Source: an uncultured Rhodospirillales bacterium (lineage in GTDB: Bacteria; Pseudomonadota; Alphaproteobacteria; CALMVH01). Taken from it: a DNA stretch of 5,012 nt. Below, piece by piece: positions 1 to 5,012 of this stretch. Position 1 is the first letter of the stretch. Every line of letters begins with the position of its first letter. Under the pieces are notes generated by a model. That model was not told where the DNA came from. It saw nothing but the letters and a program-made list of their open reading frames with translations, and made no database searches. Both the position numbers and the translations under genes were made by a program. Location of the stretch: positions 4,028 through 9,039 of the forward strand of contig CALMVH010000090.1 in assembly GCA_937873165.1 (NCBI GenBank). Reading direction: 5' to 3'.

Positions 1-558
1 AAGCTGGGCAGCGAACTGGAACTGATCGACCAGAACCGGTTCGAGTTCTGCTGGATCGTCGATTTTCCGATGTACGAGCGCGATCCCGAAACTGGAAAGA
101 TCGACTTCAGCCATAACCCGTTCTCGATGCCGCAAGGGGGGCTGGATGCCCTGGAGAACCAGGATCCGCTAACCATTAAGGCGTTCCAGTACGACATCGT
201 GTGCAACGGGATCGAGCTATCCTCCGGCGCGATCCGGAACCACTTGCCCGACGTGATGATCAAGGCCTTCGGCATCGCCGGCTATGCCAAGGAAGAGGTC
301 GAGGCGCGGTTCAGCGGCATGCTGAACGCCTTCCGTTTCGGGGCTCCGCCGCATGGCGGGTCTGCGCCGGGCATCGACCGCATGGTGATGCTGCTGGCGG
401 ACGAGCCGAACATCCGCGAGGTGATTGCCTTTCCGATGAACCAGAAGGCTGAGGACCTCATGATGGGGGCGCCCTCGGCCGTTTCCGACAAGCAACTGCG
501 CGAACTGTCGATCAGGCTTGATATGCCACGGGAAAAACGCTTACCTGACGCATCGTAA
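1..558 (+). CDS. aspS: Aspartyl-tRNA synthetase, C-terminal part (5' end outside window)
   Basis: This class II aminoacyl-tRNA synthetase charges tRNA-Asp with aspartate in the cytoplasm; in many alphaproteobacteria the enzyme is non-discriminating and also charges tRNA-Asn, which cannot be judged from this part. The frame is open from base 1, so the gene begins upstream; 185 residues are visible of a usual total near 590. Seen in order: FCWIVDFPMYE (visible residues 16-26), HNPFSMP, the catalytic-core segment FQYDIVCNGIELSSGAIRNH, and class II motif 3 as GGSAPGIDRMVMLL, whose arginine normally contacts ATP. The segment after motif 3 (FPMNQKAEDLMMGAPS) is typical of bacterial AspRS. The visible part lies after the bacterial insertion domain. 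It ends in TAA with a short basic tail. No intrinsic terminator with a T-tract follows, so read-through into the downstream gene is possible. Confidence 0.96.
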   Translation, partial: KLGSELELIDQNRFEFCWIVDFPMYERDPETGKIDFSHNPFSMPQGGLDALENQDPLTIKAFQYDIVCNGIELSSGAIRNHLPDVMIKAFGIAGYAKEEVEARFSGMLNAFRFGAPPHGGSAPGIDRMVMLLADEPNIREVIAFPMNQKAEDLMMGAPSAVSDKQLRELSIRLDMPREKRLPDAS

Positions 559-568
559 CGGTCGGCCA

Positions 569-598
569 CCGATCGTACATGCTCGCCCAAACGATCGG
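569..598 (+). promoter_or_regulatory. 8-bp inverted repeat, possible mRNA hairpin ahead of eipB
   Basis: CCGATCGT (569-576) and ACGATCGG (591-598) are perfect reverse complements separated by 14 bases. In RNA they would form an 8-bp stem. The right arm ends 9 bases before the TTG start at 608 and covers part of the only purine-rich stretch (GGA, 597-599) that could act as a ribosome binding site. There is no T-tract, so it does not read as an intrinsic terminator. A role in limiting translation of the next gene, or as a DNA operator, is inference only. Confidence 0.35.
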
Positions 599-611
599 AC
601 GTCCAAGTTGA
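579..611 (+). other. Possible 10-codon leader ORF overlapping the eipB start
   Basis: An ATG at 579 opens a frame of ten codons (MLAQTIGRPS) closed by TGA at 609-611. That stop overlaps the TTG start of the next gene (608-610) in the sequence TTGA, the arrangement typical of translational coupling. The ATG lies in the loop of the inverted repeat at 569-598. There is no good Shine-Dalgarno sequence ahead of it, and an ORF this short can easily arise by chance. Confidence 0.15.
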
Positions 612-1432
612 AAACCAAGCTGCTTGCAAGCCTCCTGCTGGCCGGTTTCACATGCGCAGGCGGGGTTCACGCGGCAGAAGCGCCCGATCAGGCGCCGCAT
701 AAAGCGCTGTACAACATGGCCATGGCGTCCAGCAAGAGCACGCAGGTGGTGAATGTAGAGCGTGAGATGTACTACGATTTCACAGATGCGTGCGATGCCT
801 GGAACAGCAACCAGAAGTTCTCGCTGAACTATCTTTACGCTGAGAGCGCCGCCGAGAAGCTGAACAGCCAGTATACCTCGCGCGAGGCAAAGGACGGGTC
901 TTACTACGATTACGCGGTGCGCCGGTCGAAGAACGATGCGCTGGAGGACGAGTTCGACGGCAAGGCGGTGCGCAATCCCGATGGAACCGGCACGGCCAGC
1001 TACGTTTCGCCGGAAAAGAAGGATTTTGCGCTGCCGAAGAACTTCTACTTCCCGACGCAGCACACCGTTGCCATCATCGCGCAGGCGCTGAAGGGTAACC
1101 ACATCTTTAATGCCCAGATGTTCGACGGCAGCGACGGGCAAGGCGCGGTGGAGGTGAACGTGGTCGTCGGCGATGCCGTCAAGGCGAACGACGTGGACGC
1201 GAAGTTTGCGGACAACCCGCTGCTGAAGTCGCCCGCGCACAAGGTCAGCCTGGCGTTCTATCCCGCCGACAGCGGCGACGAAAAGGCGGAACAGGAGTCC
1301 GAACCCGACTATCAGATGACCATGATCCTGCACGAGAACGGCGTCGTCAGCTCCATGCAGATCGACTACGACGATTTCAGCCTGAAAGGCACGCTGAAGG
1401 AGATCGAAGCCGCACCGCCGCCGAAGTGCTAA
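608..1432 (+). CDS. eipB: EipB-like periplasmic cell-envelope integrity protein (DUF1849)
   Basis: The 274-residue secreted protein resembles the DUF1849/EipB family. In Brucella EipB is a periplasmic beta-rich protein needed for envelope integrity and is linked to the TPR protein TtpA. Residues 1-22 form a Sec signal peptide: a KTK n-region, hydrophobic LLASLLLAG, and a likely cut at VHA|AEA. Residue C16 has no lipobox around it. Family-like features are the start of the mature domain (HKALYNMAM, 31-39), MYYDFTDACDAW (54-65), the DFALPKNFYFPTQHT segment (139-153), and FDGSDGQG (172-179). The mature protein has exactly two cysteines, C62 and the last residue C274, matching the conserved EipB disulfide. 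Start choice: the frame holds no ATG or GTG before the signal peptide. The TTG at 608 places the signal at the N-terminus, with a weak GGA seven or eight bases upstream. A TTG at 518 would overlap aspS and bury the signal. Family assignment is from memory of conserved segments. Confidence 0.85.
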   Translation: MKTKLLASLLLAGFTCAGGVHAAEAPDQAPHKALYNMAMASSKSTQVVNVEREMYYDFTDACDAWNSNQKFSLNYLYAESAAEKLNSQYTSREAKDGSYYDYAVRRSKNDALEDEFDGKAVRNPDGTGTASYVSPEKKDFALPKNFYFPTQHTVAIIAQALKGNHIFNAQMFDGSDGQGAVEVNVVVGDAVKANDVDAKFADNPLLKSPAHKVSLAFYPADSGDEKAEQESEPDYQMTMILHENGVVSSMQIDYDDFSLKGTLKEIEAAPPPKC

Positions 1433-1480
1433 GCCACGGCTGTCGCCGGGATAGCCAGCCGGATCCAGGCCGGGATCGAA

Positions 1481-1490
1481 TGAGATCTCA
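1481..1490. repeat. Perfect 10-bp palindrome TGAGATCTCA within a GATC cluster
   Basis: TGAGATCTCA is a perfect palindrome, followed two bases later by the perfect 8-bp palindrome ACGATCGT (1493-1500) and preceded by GGATCC (1461-1466). It could be an operator half-site pair for a dimeric regulator upstream of the divK promoter region, or chance. No known operator is recognised. Confidence 0.3.
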
Positions 1491-1522
1491 CCACGATCGT
1501 CCTGTACCCGGGTCAGCACCGA

Positions 1523-1528
1523 TACAAT
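1523..1528 (+). promoter_or_regulatory. Candidate -10 element TACAAT
   Basis: TACAAT differs from TATAAT at one position. No good TTGACA-like -35 sits 16-18 bases upstream; the nearest options around 1500-1507 match poorly. If used, transcription would begin near 1535, leaving a leader of about 115 bases and placing the CtrA-like box downstream of the start, a position usually linked with repression. Confidence 0.22.
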
Positions 1529-1548
1529 AGCGTGACGACCCGCTTGGG

Positions 1549-1563
1549 GTAACAGTTCATTAA
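1549..1563 (+). promoter_or_regulatory. Candidate CtrA-binding box upstream of divK (GTAA-N7-TTAA)
   Basis: The sequence GTAACAGTTCATTAAC matches the Caulobacter CtrA motif TTAA-N7-TTAA with one mismatch in the first half. The two TAAC cores repeat at an 11-base spacing, about one helical turn. It lies about 90 bases ahead of the divK ATG. CtrA control of divK is known in Caulobacter, which makes the location meaningful. Functional binding here is inference; by chance a one-mismatch site is expected in under a tenth of regions this size. Confidence 0.45.
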
Positions 1564-1637
1564 CGCCGTTCGTGCCAGTTTGTACCCGTGCCGAAAGGCG
1601 CTCGCGGCTTGGTTTGCCGTGAAATCCAGCCCCGACC

Positions 1638-1641
1638 GGAG
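1638..1641 (+). promoter_or_regulatory. divK ribosome binding site (GGAG)
   Basis: GGAG lies eight bases before the ATG at 1650. This supports that start, which also aligns with the N-terminus of known DivK proteins. Confidence 0.75.
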
Positions 1642-1649
1642 ACAGATTA

Positions 1650-2015
1650 ATGTCCAAGAAAGTGCTCATTGTGGAAGACAATGAGCTGAACATGAAACTG
1701 TTCAACGACCTGCTGGAGGCGCATGGATATGAAACCTTCCAGACACGGGACGGGATGGAAGCGCTGTCTCTTGCCCGCAAGCACGCGCCCGACCTGATCG
1801 TCATGGACATTCAGCTGCCCGAGGTATCCGGCCTGGACGTGACCAAGTGGCTGAAGGAGGATCACGATCTGAAACGCATCCCCGTCATCGCCGTCACGGC
1901 CTTTGCCATGAAGGGCGACGAGGAAAAAATACGGGAAGGCGGATGCGAGGACTACATCGCCAAGCCCATATCGGTTACGAAGTTCCTGGAGACGATCCAG
2001 AGGCATATCGCCTGA
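1650..2015 (+). CDS. divK: Single-domain response regulator DivK
   Basis: DivK is an essential polarity and cell-cycle regulator in Caulobacter. Phosphorylated by DivJ and dephosphorylated by PleC, it binds DivL and thereby turns down the CckA-ChpT-CtrA relay. The product is 121 residues, the normal length for this output-less receiver. The receiver hallmarks are all present: acidic pair E9/D10, phospho-acceptor D53 in LIVMDIQLP, switch T83 in VTAFAMKGDEE, and K105 in the AKPIS motif. D90, the residue changed in the Caulobacter cold-sensitive divK allele, is conserved. The opening MSKKVLIVEDNELNMKLF and the segment around VTKWLKED match Caulobacter DivK closely, separating it from generic CheY-like proteins. 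It has a good Shine-Dalgarno and a CtrA-like box upstream. pleD follows after 52 bases on the same strand, the arrangement found in Caulobacter, so the two are probably co-transcribed. Confidence 0.95.
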   Translation: MSKKVLIVEDNELNMKLFNDLLEAHGYETFQTRDGMEALSLARKHAPDLIVMDIQLPEVSGLDVTKWLKEDHDLKRIPVIAVTAFAMKGDEEKIREGGCEDYIAKPISVTKFLETIQRHIA

Positions 2016-2055
2016 GCCGGGCCGGTCTTCCATGGGACTTGACCCAATGACAATC

Positions 2056-2060
2056 GGGAG
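2056..2060 (+). promoter_or_regulatory. pleD ribosome binding site (GGGAG)
   Basis: GGGAG lies seven bases before the ATG at 2068 in the 52-base divK-pleD gap. It gives pleD its own initiation site even if it is transcribed with divK. No terminator is seen in the gap. Confidence 0.75.
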
Positions 2061-2067
2061 CTGAAAC

Positions 2068-3510
2068 ATGTCAGCGCGCGTACTCGTCGTCGATGATCTA
2101 TTGCCGAACGTCAAGCTGATGGCTGCGAAGCTGAGCAGCGAGTACTTCGACGTGATCACCGCGACCAGCGGACGGCAGGCGCTGGAGCAGGTGAAGGCCG
2201 CCTCGCCTGATATCGTGCTGCTGGACGTGATGATGCCCGACATGGACGGATTCGAGGTGTGCGAGCGTATCAAGGCCGACCCTGAAACGCTTCACATTCC
2301 CATCGTGATGGTCACGGCTCTGGCCGACAGCGAGAACCGCGTGCGTGGCCTGGAGGCCGGCGCGGACGATTTCCTGACCAAACCCGTCAACGACATCGCC
2401 CTGTTCGCGCGCGTGCGGTCGCTTGTGCGCCTGAAGCTGACGATCGACCAGTGGCGCCTGCGCGAGAACACGTCCGGACAATTGGGCGTGCTGAAGAACA
2501 ATTTCTCGGTTCGTACCGAGTCTTACGAAATGGCGCGCATCCTGCTGGTCGAGGATTGCGCGACCGACTGCGACCGCATCGTGCTGACCCTGGCGCGCGA
2601 CCGGAACACGGTCATCAAGGTGGATGATTGCACCGAAGCCTTCGAACGGGCCCGCAGCGAGAAGTTCGACCTGATCATGGTCAGCCTGACGCTGGCGGAG
2701 GAAGATGGACTGCGGTTCTGCTCGCAGCTGCGGTCGCTCGAATCAACGCGGCAGGTGCCGGTGCTGCTGGTCGGCGACGATGCCGACCTGAAGCGTATCG
2801 CCAAAGGCCTGGAGCTCGGCGCCAACGACTACGTGCTGCGCCCGATCGACCGCAATGAAATCCTGGCACGGGCGCGCAGCCAGATTCGCCAGAAACGCTA
2901 CCAGGACCGGCTGCAGGCAAACTACGAAGCCAACCTGTCGATGGCGCTGACGGACTCACTGACCGGCCTGTACAACCGCCGCTACGTAATGGCGCACCTT
3001 GAGCGCCTGCTGGACCGCAGCGGCGAGACGAACAAGCAGTTTGCCATCATCACCTTCGACATCGACCACTTCAAGAAGGTGAACGATACCTATGGCCACG
3101 CGGCAGGCGACGACGTGCTGCGCGAGTTCGCGGCCCGGGTGAGCGGCAGCATGCGCAACTTCGACCTGATGGGACGTGTCGGCGGCGAGGAATTTATCGC
3201 CATCCTCCCCGACACCAACCTTGAAACCGTGCTGATGGTGGCGGAACGGTTCCGCGTCGCCATTGCCGACCGTCCGTTCCCGATCTCGGTGCCAGGCGGT
3301 CCCATCGCGGTGACGACCAGCCTTGGCGTCACCCTAGCGGAAATTAACGGCGATACGCTGGCAGATCTGCTAAAGCGCGGCGATGACGCGCTTTACGCCG
3401 CCAAGCGCAATGGCCGTAACCGCGTCGAACTGCGCATGGCAGGCGCGGAACTGCCGGAAGAGGACAAGTTGAACGTCACACCGATCAACGCCGCCCACGG
3501 CGGGAGCTGA
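2068..3510 (+). CDS. pleD: Diguanylate cyclase response regulator PleD (REC-REC-GGDEF)
   Basis: PleD makes cyclic-di-GMP from two GTP. In Caulobacter it is activated by phosphorylation, dimerises, and acts at the stalked pole to drive flagellum loss and stalk growth. Three domains are visible in 480 residues. REC1 (about 2-120) is complete, with D9/D10, phospho-acceptor D53 in LLDVMMPDMDGF, T83 and K105. REC2 (about 156-275) is degenerate: S206 stands where the acceptor aspartate would be and R258 replaces the lysine, in line with its known role as a dimerisation adaptor. The GGDEF domain (about 295-455) carries DSLTGLYNRR (296-305), FDIDHFKKVNDTYGH (330-344) and the active-site signature GGEEF (372-376). 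R363-x-x-D366, five residues ahead of it, is the inhibitory I-site, so product feedback should operate. At 480 residues it is longer than Caulobacter PleD (454), mostly from a polar C-terminal tail without recognised motif. Confidence 0.95.
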   Translation: MSARVLVVDDLLPNVKLMAAKLSSEYFDVITATSGRQALEQVKAASPDIVLLDVMMPDMDGFEVCERIKADPETLHIPIVMVTALADSENRVRGLEAGADDFLTKPVNDIALFARVRSLVRLKLTIDQWRLRENTSGQLGVLKNNFSVRTESYEMARILLVEDCATDCDRIVLTLARDRNTVIKVDDCTEAFERARSEKFDLIMVSLTLAEEDGLRFCSQLRSLESTRQVPVLLVGDDADLKRIAKGLELGANDYVLRPIDRNEILARARSQIRQKRYQDRLQANYEANLSMALTDSLTGLYNRRYVMAHLERLLDRSGETNKQFAIITFDIDHFKKVNDTYGHAAGDDVLREFAARVSGSMRNFDLMGRVGGEEFIAILPDTNLETVLMVAERFRVAIADRPFPISVPGGPIAVTTSLGVTLAEINGDTLADLLKRGDDALYAAKRNGRNRVELRMAGAELPEEDKLNVTPINAAHGGS

Positions 3511-3546
3511 TTGCGGTTTCTTGTCTCTCCCCCGGGACGGGCAATC

Positions 3547-3565
3547 GCGCACTACATCCTAGCCG
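3547..3565. repeat. 19-bp near-perfect direct repeat, intergenic copy
   Basis: GCGCACTACATCCTAGCCG in the pleD-ilvD gap matches 18 of 19 bases with 4184-4202 inside ilvD, in the same orientation and 637 bases apart. It lies just beyond the ilvD stop codon. The offset is not a multiple of three, so it is not an in-frame internal duplication. Confidence 0.6.
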
Positions 3566-3568
3566 AAC

Positions 3569-5012
3569 TTACTGTCCGATATCCCCATACACATGCGTTT
3601 CCGCCTTGCCGCCGGGGTGCGTGACGGCGCCTTTTTCGGCGGGGCCTACCAGTTGCGCGTATTTCCACAACGCGCCTGCCTGGTAGTCAGTTCGGCGCGG
3701 CTGCCACGCCTTGCGGCGCTCGGCCAACTCACCGTCCGTAAGATCGACGGTCATCGTGCCGGTGGTCGCATCGATGGTGATGGTATCGCCATCCTTGAGC
3801 AGACCGATGGGGCCACCGACCGCGGCTTCAGGGCCGACATGGCCGACGCAAAAGCCGCGCGTACCGCCGGAAAAGCGGCCATCGGTAATCAGCGCCACCT
3901 GGTCGCTGAAGCCCTGTCCGTACAGTGCGGCAGTTGTTGACAGCATCTCGCGCATGCCGGGGCCACCCTTAGGGCCTTCGTAGCGGATCACGATCACGTC
4001 GCCCGGCTTGTAGTCGCGGCGCTCCACGGCGGCAAAGGCATCCTCCTCGCAATCGAAGCAGCGGGCCTTGCCGGTGAACTGCAAGGCCTTCATGCCGGCG
4101 ACCTTCACGATCGCGCCTTCGGGAGCCAGGTTGCCGCGCAAGCCCACAACGCCGCCGGTCGGCGTGATTGGGTTCGTGATCGGGCGCACTACATCCTGGC
4201 CGGTGGGGAACGTTACGTCCGCGAGGTTTTCCGCGATGGTCTTGCCGGTGACCGTGATGCAGTCGCCATGCAGGTAACCGCCGTCCAGCAGCGTCTTCAT
4301 CACGATCTCAACTCCGCCCGCCTCGAACAGGTCCTTGGCGACGTAGCGGCCGCCCGGCTTCATGTCGGCAATATAGGGAGTCTTGCCAAAGATCTCGGCC
4401 ACGTCGTGCAGATCGAAATCGATGCCGCACTCATGCGCGATGGCCGGCAGATGCAGGCCGGCGTTCGTCGATCCACCGGTTGCCGCCACAATGGCGGCGG
4501 CGTTCTGTAACGACTTCAACGTCACGATATCGCGCGGACGGATGTTCAGCTTCAAGAGATTCATCGCCGCACGGCCCGAAGCCTCGGCATAGGCGTCACG
4601 GCTTTCATAGGGCGCGGGAGCGCCGGCGGAACCTGGCAGGGCGAGGCCCATGGCTTCGGACACGCAGGCCATGGTGTTGGCGGTGAACTGTCCGCCGCAC
4701 GATCCCGCCGAGGGACAGGCGACGCATTCAAGCTCGTGCAGTTCCTTGTCGTCGATCTGCCCGGCGCTGTGCTTGCCCACGGCCTCGAACACGTCGACCA
4801 CGGTTACGTCGCGGCCCTTGAAACGGCCCGGCAGGATGGTGCCGCCATACATGAAGACGGAGGGTACGTTCAGGCGCACCATCGCCATCATCATGCCAGG
4901 TAGCGATTTGTCGCAGCCGGCCAAGCCAACCAGCGCATCGTAGCAGTGGCCGCGCATCGTCAACTCCACCGAGTCGGCGATCAGGTCGCGCGACGCCAGG
5001 GAATACTTCATG
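3569..5012 (-). CDS. ilvD: Dihydroxy-acid dehydratase, C-terminal part (5' end outside window)
   Basis: IlvD dehydrates 2,3-dihydroxy-isovalerate and 2,3-dihydroxy-3-methylvalerate to the 2-keto acids that precede valine, isoleucine and leucine; it is a cytoplasmic Fe-S and Mg-dependent enzyme. 480 residues are visible. The first methionine, at the window edge (MKYSL), is an internal residue of the family, where it follows a conserved glycine, so roughly 90-100 residues lie outside. Seen: GLAGCDKSLPG (visible 29-39), holding an Fe-S cysteine and the conserved Asp-Lys of the metal site; ACPSAGSCGGQFTANTM, with a second cluster cysteine at C105, 72 residues on, as expected; ATGGSTN; and DGRFSGGTRG, with the proposed catalytic-base serine near visible residue 381. 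The first cluster cysteine is outside the window. Spacing and length suggest the shorter, Mycobacterium-type IlvD rather than the E. coli form. The protein ends in a polar tail (HPGGKAETHVYGDIGQ). The gene is convergent with pleD. Confidence 0.96.
   Translation of the reverse strand, partial: MKYSLASRDLIADSVELTMRGHCYDALVGLAGCDKSLPGMMMAMVRLNVPSVFMYGGTILPGRFKGRDVTVVDVFEAVGKHSAGQIDDKELHELECVACPSAGSCGGQFTANTMACVSEAMGLALPGSAGAPAPYESRDAYAEASGRAAMNLLKLNIRPRDIVTLKSLQNAAAIVAATGGSTNAGLHLPAIAHECGIDFDLHDVAEIFGKTPYIADMKPGGRYVAKDLFEAGGVEIVMKTLLDGGYLHGDCITVTGKTIAENLADVTFPTGQDVVRPITNPITPTGGVVGLRGNLAPEGAIVKVAGMKALQFTGKARCFDCEEDAFAAVERRDYKPGDVIVIRYEGPKGGPGMREMLSTTAALYGQGFSDQVALITDGRFSGGTRGFCVGHVGPEAAVGGPIGLLKDGDTITIDATTGTMTVDLTDGELAERRKAWQPRRTDYQAGALWKYAQLVGPAEKGAVTHPGGKAETHVYGDIGQ
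4184..4202. repeat. 19-bp near-perfect direct repeat, copy inside ilvD
   Basis: GCGCACTACATCCTGGCCG is the coding copy of the repeat at 3547-3565. On the minus strand it encodes part of the GQDVVRP segment of IlvD, so this is presumably the original sequence and the intergenic copy the derived or coincidental one. Confidence 0.6.

Larger units (their letters stand above)
1433..1649. other. Intergenic region between eipB and divK; divK leader
   Basis: This 217-base stretch holds no convincing gene. From left to right I see: a weak 5-bp stem just after the eipB stop (GGCTG 1438-1442 with TAGCC 1452-1456, no T-tract); four GATC sites at 1462, 1474, 1484 and 1495, two of them inside longer palindromes; TACAAT at 1523-1528, close to a -10 box; a CtrA-like box at 1549-1563; a GAAA-loop hairpin at 1588-1601 (five pairs, one of them G-U); a second small stem, CGGC 1605-1608 with GCCG 1616-1619; and the divK Shine-Dalgarno at 1638-1641. 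The order suggests that the divK promoter lies here. Confidence 0.6.

Noticed and set aside
518..546. TTGATA and TTACCT with a 17-base spacer as an eipB promoter inside the end of aspS
   Set aside because: The -10 matches only two of six consensus bases, so the spacing alone is not persuasive.
518..607. An upstream TTG (518) as the eipB start
   Set aside because: It would overlap the end of aspS and add 30 polar residues ahead of a clear signal peptide, which would no longer be N-terminal.
1546..1570. A sigma-EcfG type promoter (GGAAC-like GGTAAC with CGTT) ahead of divK
   Set aside because: The spacing is 13 bases rather than 16-17 and the -35 does not match.
1647..1661. A second CtrA-like site at TTAA (1647-1650) overlapping the divK ATG
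   Set aside because: The partner half-site at the required spacing (GAAA) has two mismatches, and the other direction has none.
512..1810. A 432-codon open frame on the minus strand across eipB, the intergenic region and the start of divK
   Set aside because: It lies antisense to two well-recognised genes, its translation resembles no family I know and is rich in Arg, Val and His as expected from GC-rich shadow frames, and eipB has a signal peptide and family motifs.
3509..3546. GATTGC (3509-3514) and GCAATC (3541-3546) with an inner CCCG/CGGG stem as a bidirectional terminator between pleD and ilvD
   Set aside because: The arms are 26 bases apart, the inner stem competes for a shared base, and neither strand has a following T-tract. 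No clear terminator is visible here.
3593..4943. Several plus-strand open frames within ilvD
   Set aside because: All are shadows of the strongly conserved minus-strand ilvD frame.

Overview
The window looks like ordinary core chromosome of an alphaproteobacterium, most likely a member of Sphingomonadales. That placement is an inference from protein character, not a search. The grounds are a DivK and PleD pair of Caulobacter type, an EipB/DUF1849 envelope protein (a family typical of Alphaproteobacteria), and GC-rich codon use throughout. I see no mobile element, CRISPR array, RNA gene or clear sign of transfer.

Layout from left to right: the 3' third of aspS (aspartyl-tRNA synthetase) enters from the left edge and ends at 558. 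After a 49-base gap holding an 8-bp inverted repeat comes an EipB-like secreted protein, best started at a TTG at 608. A 217-base intergenic region (1433-1649) follows. It contains a cluster of GATC palindromes, a -10-like TACAAT, a near-consensus CtrA box and two small hairpins. Then come divK (1650-2015) and pleD (2068-3510), 52 bases apart on the same strand and probably co-transcribed. Convergent to them, 58 bases away, is the 3' part of ilvD (dihydroxy-acid dehydratase), which runs off the right edge.

How the genes work together: in Caulobacter, DivK and PleD are both response regulators of the PleC/DivJ kinase-phosphatase pair. DivK controls CtrA activity through DivL/CckA, and PleD makes cyclic-di-GMP at the pole during the swarmer-to-stalked transition. 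The candidate CtrA box ahead of divK would close a feedback loop onto CtrA. EipB is a periplasmic envelope-integrity factor, so its position beside the cell-cycle genes is suggestive but unproven. aspS and ilvD are housekeeping genes for translation and branched-chain amino acid synthesis.

I did not find a new multi-gene system. The observations most worth checking are the CtrA-like box, the unusual eipB start (a TTG overlapping the stop of a tiny leader ORF next to a hairpin), the GATC cluster, and a 19-bp near-perfect repeat of an internal ilvD segment in the pleD/ilvD gap.
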